Assembly: GCA_022414725.1 (NCBI GenBank)
Contig: CM039462.1
Location: 56,998,535 to 57,062,534 of the forward strand
Length of the DNA: 64,000 bases
Source: Microglena sp. YARC
Taxonomy: Eukaryota > Chlorophyta > Chlorophyceae > Chlamydomonadales > Chlamydomonadaceae
Direction of reading: 5' to 3'
A program made the position numbers and the translations under genes. This document shows, piece after piece, positions 8,588 to 17,220 of the stretch. The notes under the pieces are model-generated. The model worked only from the letters and a program-made list of their open reading frames with translations, searched no databases and had not been told where the DNA came from. How positions within the stretch are numbered: position 1 is the first letter of the stretch; the number at the start of each line of letters is the position of its first letter.

Positions 8588-11500
8588 TGTGTGTGTGTGT
8601 GTGTGTTTGTGTGTGTGAGTGTGAGGGAGAGGGCATGTGGTCATGAGGGCGATTGGGCATGTGGTCATGAGGGCGATTGGGCATGTGTGTGTATGTTTGT
8701 GTGTGTGTGTGTGTATATTTGGGAGGGTTTGAACTCACCTCTAATCATAACTGGCTGGGATTGGGGCATGCCGCATTCGGTGGCACTTGGGGTCATCGAT
8801 TTCATGCTTAGGAAGCGGCTCCTACCCATGCCTGATAGGAGCCCATAGGTCCAGCTCTTGTGCTTATTAGGTAGCATTGAGTCATGATCCGTAGGCGTGG
8901 AGTCTACCGGGATTGTTGGGGTTCGCCTTGAGCATTCCAATGAGGTCACTGGCATTGCTTTAGGGTGTTCCAGAAGCTTGGAAGGCCAGGCAGCATTGAG
9001 CAGCTCTACTTGTGCAGCAAGGCACCAGGCCACGGCATCAAGAGGCTCGTGGAAGGCGTTGATGAAGGCATCGCCCTCTGTGGTTACCTTTGGGTGTGGG
9101 GGGAAGAGGTGTGTGAGAGTGTGTATGTGACAGGGGGGGGGGGGGGGGGAGGCCTGTTTATGTGTGTTTTCGGGTGTGGGTGTGTGAGTGTAGATGGGGG
9201 CAAGGCCTGATTCTGTGTGGGTGTGGGTGCGGGTGTGGGTGTGGGTGTGGGTGGAGGGGGGATAGTCACCTACAGAATGGGTGCTGGTGGGGTCTTAACC
9301 CAGCAACTAAGCAAGCACATGGACAACAACGGAAGCTCTACCTAGCTCTATGTTGGATATTTAGTGTCACCTACATCACCTCAGGGTACCACTCACCTAT
9401 CACTAGCCCTCACCCACCTGCCCACTCACTCAGTCACACACACAAGAAACCACCCCTTGCCACGCACCTCGTAGCCATAGTAAGAAGCCAATGTGCGCCT
9501 CAACGCCCTGTCGTGGATAGCAAGAGCTTCCGACATAACCCCTAACCCTGGAGGGTCCCACTCCCAAAGCTCAGTGCTAGACTCCACATCAGTAATCACC
9601 AGGGTGACCATGGCCGTCTTCTTCCCCAGGCCTGGGGGTTTCTTCTTTGCATGCAGCGTCTGTCGGCTAGCTAGAAGTTGGCTCACGCGTTCGTAGAATA
9701 AGTAGATGATGATTCCGGCAAGGGTCACAGTGCCCACAGCGATAATGACACCTGCCCACCAGGGGAACTGGCTCCCCCCTGGGGGAGGGGTAAAGGGAAG
9801 GAGAACGACACATTCCATATTGGTGTAGAAGCCATTCGAATCAGCTGGGGTGTAAAGCGGCACACTTTTGGCTGTACCATTCTTGTCACATATACAGCCC
9901 TGCACATAGGGGGGTGAGTGGGTGGTGAGTTGATGAGTGGGTTACTTAGGGTGAGAGCTGAGTGGGTGATGAGTTGGTGAGTGGGTTACTGGAGGTGGGG
10001 GGTGAGTTGGTGATGAGTTGGTGAGTGGGTTACTGGAGGTGGGGGGTGAGTTGGTGATGAGTTGGTGAGTGGGTTACTGGAGGTGGGGGGTGAGTTGGTG
10101 ATGAGGGAATGAACAGGTTAGATGGTGGGCGAGGAAAGCTGTAGGAACCGCCCGGGGCTCCACACTTTCCGCTCCACCCACAGTGTACTAAGCCAGTCCT
10201 AAAATCGGCCTTGCGTCACACTTGTTGCTACACAACTGCATATGCATAAACATGAAGAAAACAAATGATAGGAGGGGCAGATAGAAAACTCATACAACTC
10301 ATGGACCCAGTCCATAGAGTCCCCGTGGTGCTGCTCTTCACTTGATCCCTACTCCAACCCACCCACCCACCCACCCACCAGCCCACCCACCTGATAGTAG
10401 TAGTAGGATGGGCTGAGTGCCAACACTACTGGATGTGTGACAGCACTAGGTATATTGTAGGAAGGGCATATGGCAAACTCAGGCACCCCGAGGACCGAGT
10501 CTATAGAGTGCCTAGAGGTGTTATCCTTCACCAGCCACTCGATCTTGAGAGTAGCCTCGGCCATGGAGGTGAAACTAATGTCAAGCTGTTCGATGAATGG
10601 TGTGCAGGGCGGGAGGGGGCCTGTGATTCCCATATTGTTGGAAATGTCAAATCGACGGAGTCGCTGTGCTACGGCAAAGCAGTCTGTACACAACCTGCCA
10701 GTTAGCTGGTTGTGTGAGAGCATGAGCACGCCAGTGTTGGTGGATGGAAAGGTGGACAAGCTTCCGCTCAAGTTGTTATGGTCGAGGATAAGCCGGTGTA
10801 TGAGACCATACATTTCAGGAATGCTCCCAGTCAGCTGGTTAAAGCTGAGGTCCAGAACATAGAGGGCAGAGCTCCCTAGAATGTAGGGTAGTATTCCTGC
10901 AAGATAAAAAAGGGGGTTGGTGTGGGTTGGTGTTTGGGGGTGTGGGTTGGTCTGGTTCGGTCTGGGTTGGTGTTTGTGGGTTGGGTTGGTGTGGGTTGGT
11001 GTTCGGTAGTGGGGGGTGGGGGTGGGGTCAATTGGGTTGGTAATTGGTGGTGTGGTTTGGGGTTTGGAGTAAAGGTGGTTGGTATGGGGTGAAGGAGGTC
11101 CAGAATGTAGAGGGCGGTGCTCCCAAGCATTTAGGGTAGTAATCCTGTAAGATGTGAAAGGGGCTGGGGTGGGGTGGTGTTTGAGGGTTGGGTTAGTGTT
11201 TGGTGGTGGGGTTGGGGGTTGGGTTGGTGCAGGTTGGTGTTTGTTGGTGGGGGTTGGAGGTTGGGTGAAGGTGGTTGGCGCTGAGGTCCAGAACATAGAG
11301 GGAAGTGCTCCCAATGATGTAGGGTAGTGTTCATGTCAGATAAGCAAGTATGTAAAGTGCATAGCTAATTCAGGGGGGGCATCGGCACCTTTTTATTTGG
11401 CTTGAAAGGGTGCATTATGGGTAAGTGGTGGTACCAAAGAGGTCCTCACATCCAGTGGCACATGACAAACCTGGGATATGATTGTACCTCAAATTCAGTA

Positions 11501-13879
11501 GCACAAGACTAACCTGGGATAAGATTGTAGCTCAGATCCACTTCACCCACTAGAGAGAGTACTCCTGTTGTGTCTTTGGTGTTTGGGAGGGGGGCGTTAA
11601 ACTTGTTGTGACTTCCTACGAGGTTCTCAAACTGAGGTAAGAAGAAAAGCTCCATTGGGGGACTACCAGTGAGCTTGTTTCTCATGATGTCCATCATGCG
11701 TAGGCTGGCTAAGTTGGAAAAGTAGTCGAATGGGATGGAGCCTATGAGATTGTTGCCGCTGAGACGCAGGATAGACAGGTCTGCCATCTCTCTCCACACA
11801 TCAGGGATGCTTCCTGCTCGTGAGAGTGAGTGGATTTGGATTTGGGGGAGGTGGAGTGAGTGGGTTTGGATTTGGGGGAGGTGGAGTGGGAGTGGGTTTG
11901 GACTTTGAGAAGGGAAGGGGAGGGTGTTGGTGTTGGTGTTGGTGTTGGTGTTGGGAGAGTGAGTGGGAGTGGGAGTGGGAGTGGGAGTGGGAGTGGGGAG
12001 TGGAGTGGGAGTGGAGTGGGAGTGGGAGTGGAGTGGAGTGGGAGTGGGAGTGGGAGTGGGAGTGGGAGTGGGAGTGGGAGTGGGAGTGGGAGTGGGAGTG
12101 GGAGTGGGAGTGGGAGTGGGAGTGGGAGTGGGAGTGGGAGTGGGAGTGGAGAGTGGGAGTGGGAGTGGGAGTGGGAGTGGGAGTGGAGTGGGAGTGGGAG
12201 TGGGAGTGGGAGTGGGAGTGGGAGTGGGAGTGGGAGTGGGAGTGGGAGTGGGAGTGGGAGTGGGAGTGGGAGTGGGAGTGGGAGTGGGAGTGGGAGTGGG
12301 AGTGGGAGTGGGAGTGGGAGTGGGAGTGGGAGTGGGAGTGGGAGTGGGAGTGGGAGTGGGAGGGGAGTGGGAGTGGAGTGGGAGTGGGAGTGGGTGGGAG
12401 TGGGAGTGGGAGTGGGAGTGGGAGTGGGAGTGGGAGTGGGAGTGGGAGTGGGAGTGGGAGTGGGAGTGGAGTGGGAGTGGGAGTGGGAGTGGGAGTGGGA
12501 GTGGGAGTGGGAGTGGGAGTGGGAGTGGGAGTGGGGAGTGGGAGTGGGAGTGGGAGTGGGAGTGGGAGTGGGGTGGGAGTGGGAGTGGGAGTGGGAGTGG
12601 GAGTGGAGTGGGAGTGGGAGTGGAGAGTGGGGTGGGAGTGGAGTGGGTGGGAGCTGGGAGTGGGAGTGGGAGTGGGAGTGGGAGTGGGAGTGGGAGTGGG
12701 AGTGGGAGTGGGAGTGGGAGTGGAGTGGGGTGGGAGTGGGAGTGGGAGTGGAGTGGAGTGGGAGTGGGAGTGGGAGTGGGAGTGGAGTGGGAGTGGGAGT
12801 GGGAGTGGGAGTGGGAGTGGGAGTGGGAGTGGGAGTGGGAGTGGGAGTGGGAGTGGGAGTGGGAGTGGAGTGGGAGTGGAGTGGGAGTGGGAGTGGGAGT
12901 GGGAGTGGGAGTGGGAGTGGGAGTGGGAGTGGGAGTGGGAGTGGGAGTGGGAGTGGGAGTGGGAGTGGGAGTGGGAGTGGGAGTGGGAGTGGGAGTGGGA
13001 GTGGGAGTGGGAGTGGAGTGGGAGTGGGAGTGGAGTGGGAGTGGGAGTGGGGTGGGAGTGGGAGTGGAGTGGAGTGGGAGTGGGAGTGGGAGTGGGAGTG
13101 GGAGTGGGAGTGGGAGTGGGGAGTGGGAGTGGGAGTGGGAGTGGGAGTGGGAGTGGGAGTGGGGTGGGAGTGGGAGTGGGAGTGGTGGTGTCCCAATCCA
13201 CCTTACTCACAACATCTCCCACAGCAATTACACAATTACGCCTTGTCTATTACCGCACATCAAACAAGCAGCACTTCCTGCCCCCCTGTGCACCCCCACC
13301 TGACAGCTGGTTGTACGACATGCGAAGGTCGCTGAGTGACGTGAGTTGCGCCAGCGCTGGGGGCAGCGTCCCGTACAGCGCATTGAACTCCAAGTCCAGC
13401 GTCACGAGCATGCTGGAGTTAAGATTCACGAGCGATTGTACAGGCAACTCTCCGGCTAAGCCATTCCGGAACAGTACGAGCGCCCTCACTCCTCCATTGC
13501 AGCTAGATCCAGAGCTGATATTTCCGCCCGGCGCAGCATAGCTGAGCTGGAAGATAAAATCGTGGGTCTCGGGTGGGCAGCAGAAGACGCCGTGCCACAG
13601 GCAGAAATGATAATCGATTTTCCCATCCCAGCCAGTGCTGTTGATCCAGGTCCCGTCTAAGTTAGTCTCTTCGTAGAGCTGGCGCAGGGCCGCTCGCTGG
13701 CGGAGCTCGCACTGCGAGTCGCATACGAAATCGGTGGAGGAGCTATTCAAGGCATTTGCATCTCCTAAGGTGGGGGTCGCCTGCGAGGAAACTGGGACGG
13801 GGCCAAAAGGCAGGCGCGATGCAAGGAAGCACCATCCTACAACGCGGAGGAACTGCAACCAGCAGAACCGTACCCACAT
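6815..13879 (-). CDS. LRR receptor-type class III nucleotide cyclase (seven exons traced)
   Basis: Exons on the minus strand: 13879-13300, 11813-11514, 10896-10391, 9899-9468, 9087-8739, 8306-8170 and 7018-6815. All junctions are GT-AG and every phase fits (1, 1, 0, 0, 1, 0). The model of about 835 codons has an N-terminal signal-like helix, a Trp/Cys-rich LRR cap, LRRs with LxxLxxN.LxG.IP, one membrane helix near residues 507-530, and a cyclase domain from about 557. By family knowledge such proteins are plasma-membrane or ciliary receptors making cAMP or cGMP. TDVESST and TEGDAF keep both metal-binding aspartates. An in-frame TAA (codon about 734, at 8274-8272) interrupts the cyclase domain, so this may be a pseudogene, an assembly error or a missed splice. 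The frame closes with TGA at 6815-6817; the true 3' end is uncertain. The LRR-cyclase identity is secure, the full model less so. Confidence 0.8.
7019..8169 (-). repeat. Intron 6: 1.15-kb proline-coding minisatellite, 54-bp unit
   Basis: About 12 copies of a 54-bp unit at 7142-7830, flanked by degenerate GGTGGTGCT. On the minus strand it translates to [18 protein letters not shown], and the frame runs open from exon 6 through the whole intron, closing at TAA (7014-7012), two codons past the 3' splice site. Splicing is favoured because GGQ/VLTD joins a conserved strand and both sites are consensus (gtgagt...cacag). Confidence 0.75.
8170..8306 (-). CDS. LRR-cyclase exon 6: cyclase core with an in-frame stop
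   Basis: Acceptor ttctgcag before 8306. With phase 1 it gives [12 protein letters not shown], then TAA (8274-8272), then [17 protein letters not shown] and [17 protein letters not shown] in the same frame, all recognisably cyclase. YRQAAAISD lies where active enzymes carry the Asn...Arg transition-state pair and appears to lack the Arg. Donor CAG/GTGAGT. A 21-nt segment, GT..CACAG, spans the stop and is a multiple of three. Confidence 0.75.
8427..8510. repeat. Dispersed short repeat, copy 2
   Basis: CCAAGCAAACGGGCTGGCC, CTCAATCTCACGCCTCATAA and an AATTTATTTATTCATT tail match the copies at about 2951 and 63685. It lies inside intron 5 of the LRR-cyclase gene. Confidence 0.55.
8521..8738. repeat. 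(GT)n and a 25-bp tandem repeat in intron 5
   Basis: GT dinucleotide runs at 8530-8625 and about 2.5 copies of GGGCATGTGGTCATGAGGGC at 8633-8690. Confidence 0.9.
8739..9087 (-). CDS. LRR-cyclase exon 5: cyclase core with second metal Asp
   Basis: Acceptor cccaaag before 9087. The exon reads [19 protein letters not shown] then [16 protein letters not shown], contiguous with GYE of exon 4. Asp of GDAF is the second metal ligand. Thr stands where many algal copies have Lys (EVKTEGD), so ATP versus GTP preference cannot be read from this site. A less conserved 70-residue loop leads to QPVMIR and donor AGAG/GTGAGT. Confidence 0.85.
9090..9265. repeat. G-run and (GGGTGT)n in intron 4
   Basis: A G homopolymer at about 9132-9149 and GGGTGTGGGTGCG repeats at 9160-9255. 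Confidence 0.9.
9468..9899 (-). CDS. LRR-cyclase exon 4: transmembrane helix and start of the cyclase domain
   Basis: 144 codons, phase 0 to 0, acceptor tgtgcag and donor GAG/GTGCGT. A Cys-containing extracellular piece (GCICDKNGT) leads to the membrane helix [20 protein letters not shown], a basic stop-transfer stretch ([11 protein letters not shown]), then [18 protein letters not shown], the strand and first metal-binding Asp of class III cyclases, and [17 protein letters not shown]. Reading past the donor would lose the GDAF motif. Confidence 0.9.
9940..10115. repeat. 44-bp tandem repeat in intron 3
   Basis: GGGTTACTGGAGGTGGGG begins at 9983, 10027 and 10071, exactly 44 bp apart, with GAGTTGGTGATGAGTTGG between. 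Confidence 0.9.
10258..10347 (-). pseudogene. Decayed copy of the 3' part of LRR-cyclase exon 3
   Basis: On the plus strand, AGGAGGGGCAGATAG, AACTCATGGACCCAGTC and CATAGAGTCC...CTTCAC follow the same order as AGGAAGGGCATATGG, GAGGACCGAGTC and TATAGAGTGC...CTTCAC in exon 3 (10458-10533). It lies downstream of exon 3 in the same orientation, about 180 bp away. Confidence 0.55.
10391..10896 (-). CDS. LRR-cyclase exon 3: last LRRs and juxtamembrane region
   Basis: Acceptor cttgcag before 10896. The exon continues [19 protein letters not shown], then [36 protein letters not shown] and [14 protein letters not shown], clear LRRs. It ends in a non-LRR stretch finishing SPSYYYYQ, phase 0, donor CAG/GTGGGT. 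Copies of both its ends lie in the flanking introns. Confidence 0.85.
10905..11345 (-). repeat. Copies of the exon 3 acceptor edge embedded in GGGTTGGTGT minisatellite
   Basis: The acceptor and first 50 or so bases of exon 3 (ATACTACCCTACATTC, GGGAGC.C.GCCCTCTA, TTCTGGACCTC) recur at about 11150-11090 (catcttacag kept) and about 11335-11275 (acceptor decayed). Each is followed by GTT-rich minisatellite. Together with the real exon start at 10896 there are three same-strand copies about 190-250 bp apart. Confidence 0.75.
11460..11508 (-). pseudogene. Decayed copy of the exon 2 donor edge
   Basis: AACCTGGGATATGATTGTACC at 11469-11488 repeats AACCTGGGATAAGATTGTAGC at 11511-11531, the last bases of exon 2 and its donor, about 42 bp downstream in gene direction. 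Confidence 0.5.
11514..11813 (-). CDS. LRR-cyclase exon 2: LRRs
   Basis: The acceptor cgagcag at 11815-11814 joins NQLSG to [17 protein letters not shown], giving an unbroken LRR across a 1.5-kb intron. The exon reads [13 protein letters not shown], then [13 protein letters not shown], and ends [10 protein letters not shown]. The donor is CCAG/GTTAGT. The 300-nt length keeps phase 1 on both sides. Confidence 0.85.
11820..13190. repeat. (GGGAGT)n microsatellite filling intron 1
   Basis: About 1.25 kb of GGGAGT hexamer with occasional GGAGT, GGGGAGT or GGGT slips, plus TGGTGT and GGATTTGGGGGAGG variants at 11820-11960. It makes up nearly all of intron 1 of the LRR-cyclase gene (13299-11814). 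Long open frames of Ser-Gly, Glu-Trp or Pro-Thr-Pro-Leu are repeat artefacts. Confidence 0.97.
13300..13879 (-). CDS. LRR-cyclase exon 1: signal peptide, LRR N-terminal cap, first LRRs
   Basis: The start at 13879 is preferred because [20 protein letters not shown] is a good signal peptide; the frame stays open upstream to an ATG at 14110, but that extension is Arg/Ser-rich and encoded partly by GATCGC repeats. Then come [24 protein letters not shown] and [13 protein letters not shown], the layout of plant and algal LRR N-terminal caps, followed by LRRs around [26 protein letters not shown] and [10 protein letters not shown]. The donor is CAG/GTGGGG; the exon ends in phase 1 inside an LRR. Confidence 0.8.
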
Positions 13880-14018
13880 GAAAAACTGCTTTATTGAGAA
13901 GGAAAACACGTAGAGAGCGGCTGGTTTCAGAGCGTCTAGACATTCAATGGACCTAATCACGAGGCGAAGAACATAAAGCAATCGGCAGATTAAGATTGGG
14001 GTGGACGCTGGACGCCGT

Positions 14019-14094
14019 GGCGATCGCGATCGCCTAGAAGATATTCGGAGGGGCCACTGCCCTGCGTCCACCCATTGCGATCGCGATCGCGATC
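14019..14094. promoter_or_regulatory. GATCGC palindromes upstream of the LRR-cyclase start
   Basis: A perfect 16-bp palindrome GGCGATCGCGATCGCC (14019-14034) and a related 18-mer GCGATCGCGATCGCGATC (14077-14094) lie 140-215 bp upstream of the preferred ATG. Paired palindromes suggest a dimeric-factor site, but function is only inferred. Confidence 0.3.
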
Positions 14095-14181
14095 TCTTGA
14101 TATACGGCACGGTACGTACTCGCTGTCTGTGAATTTGATTTGCAACCCCGCGTCCAATCTCCGATTATCCGGCGGACGACA

Positions 14182-14225
14182 CTGCCAAACAAATCATGCC
14201 AAACAAATCATGCCAAACAAATCAT
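14182..14225. repeat. 13-14 bp repeat, three copies
   Basis: GCCAAACAAATCAT occurs three times head to tail, about 300 bp upstream of the LRR-cyclase start. Confidence 0.9.
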
Positions 14226-14249
14226 CGGGGGGCAATCCCAGCATAAATA

Positions 14250-14566
14250 TCAAGTTTCTGAAGATTCGTTGCTACAGGCGCTAAGGACTTGTCTTTGCCT
14301 TCGGCCAGAACCATAATGATCCCAGTAGATAGCTGACTCGAACTGCCGAGCAGTCGCATGCATTCTGCGCAATTCATTTTCCGTGTGGTGAACGCTATTC
14401 TTCTTATGCTTCATTTTTTCCTCTTCGCTTTGAATTTTGACTGGTCGCTGGCGTACTTGCCAGCTATAGCTCAAGCCATCGCCCCTGAGTTCCTCCGAAT
14501 TGTGGATAGATCCCTGCTTATTCGCATGCAGCTGAACCAGAATGTGGAGGTTCCATTCAGCTACCA
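14250..14566 (-). CDS. Candidate terminal exon, unknown protein
   Basis: A minus-strand frame follows a good acceptor (attatggtag at about 14567) and reads VQLHANKQGSIHNSEELRG, then SWQVRQRPVKIQSEEEK, NELRRMHATARQFESAIYW and ends SACSNESSET* at 14250. It is Glu/Arg-rich and possibly helical, unlike the simple repeats around it. No family is recognised and no upstream exon was found. The opposite strand also has an open frame here, so the call is weak. Confidence 0.25.
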
Positions 14567-14660
14567 TAATCCCCCCCACCACCCCCACCACCCCCCACCA
14601 CCCCCCACCACCACCCCACACACACATCCACCCACACCCACCCACACACACACACATATC
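14567..14660. repeat. CCA/CACA-rich tract
   Basis: CCCCCCACCA repeats passing into CACACA, next to the candidate exon's acceptor. Confidence 0.85.
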
Positions 14661-14815
14661 ATCCATATCATGCCAACATAGTTGCATCCTAACAAGCTAC
14701 ACAGAATACTCACTCATACATTATAAAGAAAATCACGACCCATGTGTACGTAAGTGTGACCGTGCTCCTCTCGTGATTGTCAACAATAGTCAACTCACAC
14801 TCACATCCCACCGTG

Positions 14816-15632
14816 CTTCCATACACACCTGCATGCATGGTATGGTATGGCATGGTGTAGCATGGCATGGTATGGTATGATTTATATCTGCATGCGTGGT
14901 ATACTGGTATGGTATGGCACCGTGTAGCATAGCATGGTATGGTTCATACCTACATGCATGGTATATTGGTATGCTATGGCATGGAGCAACATAGCATGGC
15001 ATTGTGTGGTTTATACTTACATGCATGGTACAATGGTAGAATGGTGTGGTATGGCATGGTGTAGCATGGCATGGTATGGTTTATACCTTCATGCATGGTA
15101 TATTGGTTTGGCATGGTGCAGCATAGCATGGCATGGCATGGTTCATACCTTCATGCATGGAACGATGGTGTGGTATGGCATGGTGTGGCATAGCATGGTA
15201 TGGTTTGTATGTGCATGCATGTTATATTGATATGGTGTGGCATGGGGCAACATAGTATGGCATGGTATGGTGTATACCTACATGCATGGTAGATTGGTAT
15301 GGTATGGTATGGCATAGTGCAGCATAGCATGGCATGGTATGGTTTATACCTACATGCTTGGTACAATGGTATAATGGTGTGGCATGTCATGGTGTAGCAC
15401 AGCATGATATGGCATGGTTTATACCTACCTACCTACATGGTACAATGGTATACTGGTGTGGTATGGTATGGTGTAACATAGCATGATATGGTTTGTACTG
15501 AAATGCATGGTATATTAGTATGACTTGGCATGGTGCAGCATAGCATGGCATGACATGGTATGGTTTATGCGTACATGCATGGTACATACAATGGTAGAAT
15601 GGTGTGGTATGGCATGGTGTAGCATATCATGG
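14816..15632. repeat. ATGGTATGG satellite, about 65-75 bp unit
   Basis: About 11 units of CATGCATGGTA.A.TGGTA, then TGGTATGGCATGGTG.AGCA, TAGCATGGCATGGTATGG and TTTATACCTA. Alternate units differ (GTATATTGGTAT versus GTACAATGGTAGAAT), giving a higher-order period near 140 bp. Confidence 0.9.
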
Positions 15633-15635
15633 TAT

Positions 15636-15795
15636 GGCATCCATCTATCCATCCATCCATCCATCCATCCATCCATCCATCCATCCATCCATCCATACGT
15701 CCATCCATCCATCCATCCATCCATACGTCCATCCATCAATCCATACGTCCATCCATCCATCCATCCATCCATCCATCCATCCATTCATCCATCAG
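15636..15795. repeat. (CATC)n microsatellite
   Basis: CATC tetranucleotide array with three interruptions CATACGTC. Confidence 0.97.
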
Positions 15796-15898
15796 CCAAG
15801 GGAGCATCTTCCAACTAACTGCGCCATCAATTAAAGAAGCAGCCTAGTCATCCTCTACCCTACCTGTCAAACGCGCAACCTTAAGAGGGTAAGGGCCA

Positions 15899-16079
15899 TC
15901 AGACATAATTTCCGCCACGATAAGAACGGAGCAGGCTAGGATGCGAGCACTCATTCAGCACAATGCCAGGCCAAGTGTCCGTTCTCAACCCAAGGTACTG
16001 TAGCATATATTCAGGAGACATGGCATCCATTATAGTGCATCTTGGGTTCTTGAGTACGTCTATCTTGACTGGCCCTGCC
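15899..16079 (-). CDS. Candidate terminal exon, unknown protein
   Basis: A minus-strand acceptor (catcttcttgcag) precedes 16079, followed by about 60 codons: AGPVKIDVLKNPRCTIMDAM, SPEYMLQYLGLRTDTWPG and IVLNECSHPSLLRSYRGGN, then TGA. It has a balanced amino-acid mix, unlike the repeats. No family is recognised. The acceptor region (GAAGAGC.CCAATGGCCATC then TGCAG) is repeated at 16345-16383, so the acceptor edge has been duplicated here too. Confidence 0.35.
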
Positions 16080-16344
16080 CTGCAAGAAGATGCAGATGGC
16101 CATTGGAGCTCTTCCACATACAGACCCATTCAATAACTACTACCCCGCCATCGTGTAACTAACTGCGCCATCAATTCTCGAACCCACCCCAACCCTGCCA
16201 GTGCCTTCTTCCCCCACTTCTTTTTCTCGCAACTCAGCAACCCACCTTCCCCCCTCCAACTCCCAATTGACGTGACACCCCATGAGACGATTAATGCATC
16301 AGAGCCTATCCATCGGTCCCAGCTCTGGGCTACTTCGCAGTATA

Positions 16345-16412
16345 CCCTGCACGACGATGCAGATGGCCATTGGGGCTCTTCCATAGACCCATTCAATACC
16401 TACAACCGCCAT
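16345..16412 (-). repeat. Duplicate of the 16080-16140 acceptor region
   Basis: GATGCAGATGGCCATTGG.GC, TCTTCCA and GACCCATTCAATA.CTAC appear in both places, 265 bp apart, in the same orientation. Confidence 0.8.
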
Positions 16413-16465
16413 GCCAAGGACTTTGATCCATTATATTTTTGCGTTAGCCCCCTCTTGACCCCCAG

Positions 16466-17120
16466 GTGACCTTGCACACAGCAGGTGAGGGTGACAGGTG
16501 ACCTGGAGGGTGACAGGTGAGGGTGATAGTGACAAGTGAGGGTGACAGGTGAGGATGACCTTGCAAACATCAGGTGAGGGTAACAGGTGAGGGTGACAGT
16601 GACAGGTGAGGGTGATAGTGACACGTGAGGGTGATAGGTGAGGGTGATAGTGACAGGTGAGGGTGACAGTAGAGGGTGATAGTGACAGGTGAAGGTGCCA
16701 GGTGAGGGTGACAGGTGAGGATGATGGTGACAGGTGAGGGTGAGGGTGACAGGTGAGGGTGATAGTGACAGGTGAGGGTGACAGGTGAGGGTGAGGGTGA
16801 CAGATGAGGGTGACCTTGCACACAGCAGGTGAGGTTGACAGGTGAGGGTGAGGGTGACAGGTGACCTGGAGGGTGACAGGTGAGGGTGAGGGTGACAGAT
16901 GAGGAGTGAACTTGCACACAGCAAGGTGAGGGGTGACAGGTGAGGGTGAGGGTGACAGGTGACCTGGAGGGTGACATGTGAGGGTGAGGGTGAAAGGTGA
17001 CCTGGAGGGTGACAGGTGAGGGTGAGGGTGACAGGTGACCTGGAGGGTGACAGGTGAGGGTGAGGGTGACAGATGAGGGTGACCTGGAGGGTGACAGGTG
17101 AGGGTGACAGGTGAGGGAAG
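16466..17120. repeat. GGTGACA/GGTGAGG minisatellite
   Basis: Mixed AGGTGAGGGTGAC and AGGTGACCTGGAGGGTGAC units, with an AGGTGACCTTGCACACAGC variant at several places. The approximately 240-codon open frames on the minus strand (His-Pro-Leu-Ser repeats, open in three frames) are artefacts. Confidence 0.95.
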
Positions 17121-17127
17121 AGCACTG

Positions 17128-17220
17128 ATGAACTGAACCCAAAACAATCGTTTAACCGACGGGGGCCCTGCGTTCGTGCTACAGTGATAATTTAATTCTA
17201 CAATATAATTAAATCATCAT
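17128..17220. repeat. Dispersed repeat, second copy (see 3740-3850)
   Basis: GGGCCCTGCGTTCGTGCTAC, AGTGATAATTTAATTCTACA and the following ATCATCATC match 3778-3845. Confidence 0.6.

Noticed and set aside
11742..13541. Several 440-570 codon frames on both strands rich in Ser-Gly, Glu-Trp or Pro-Thr
   Set aside because: All derive from the (GGGAGT)n intron of the LRR-cyclase gene; the splice-supported exons lie outside.
16400..17147. Three minus-strand frames of about 190-240 codons rich in His-Pro-Leu-Ser
   Set aside because: Produced by the GGTGACA minisatellite; no splice or family support.
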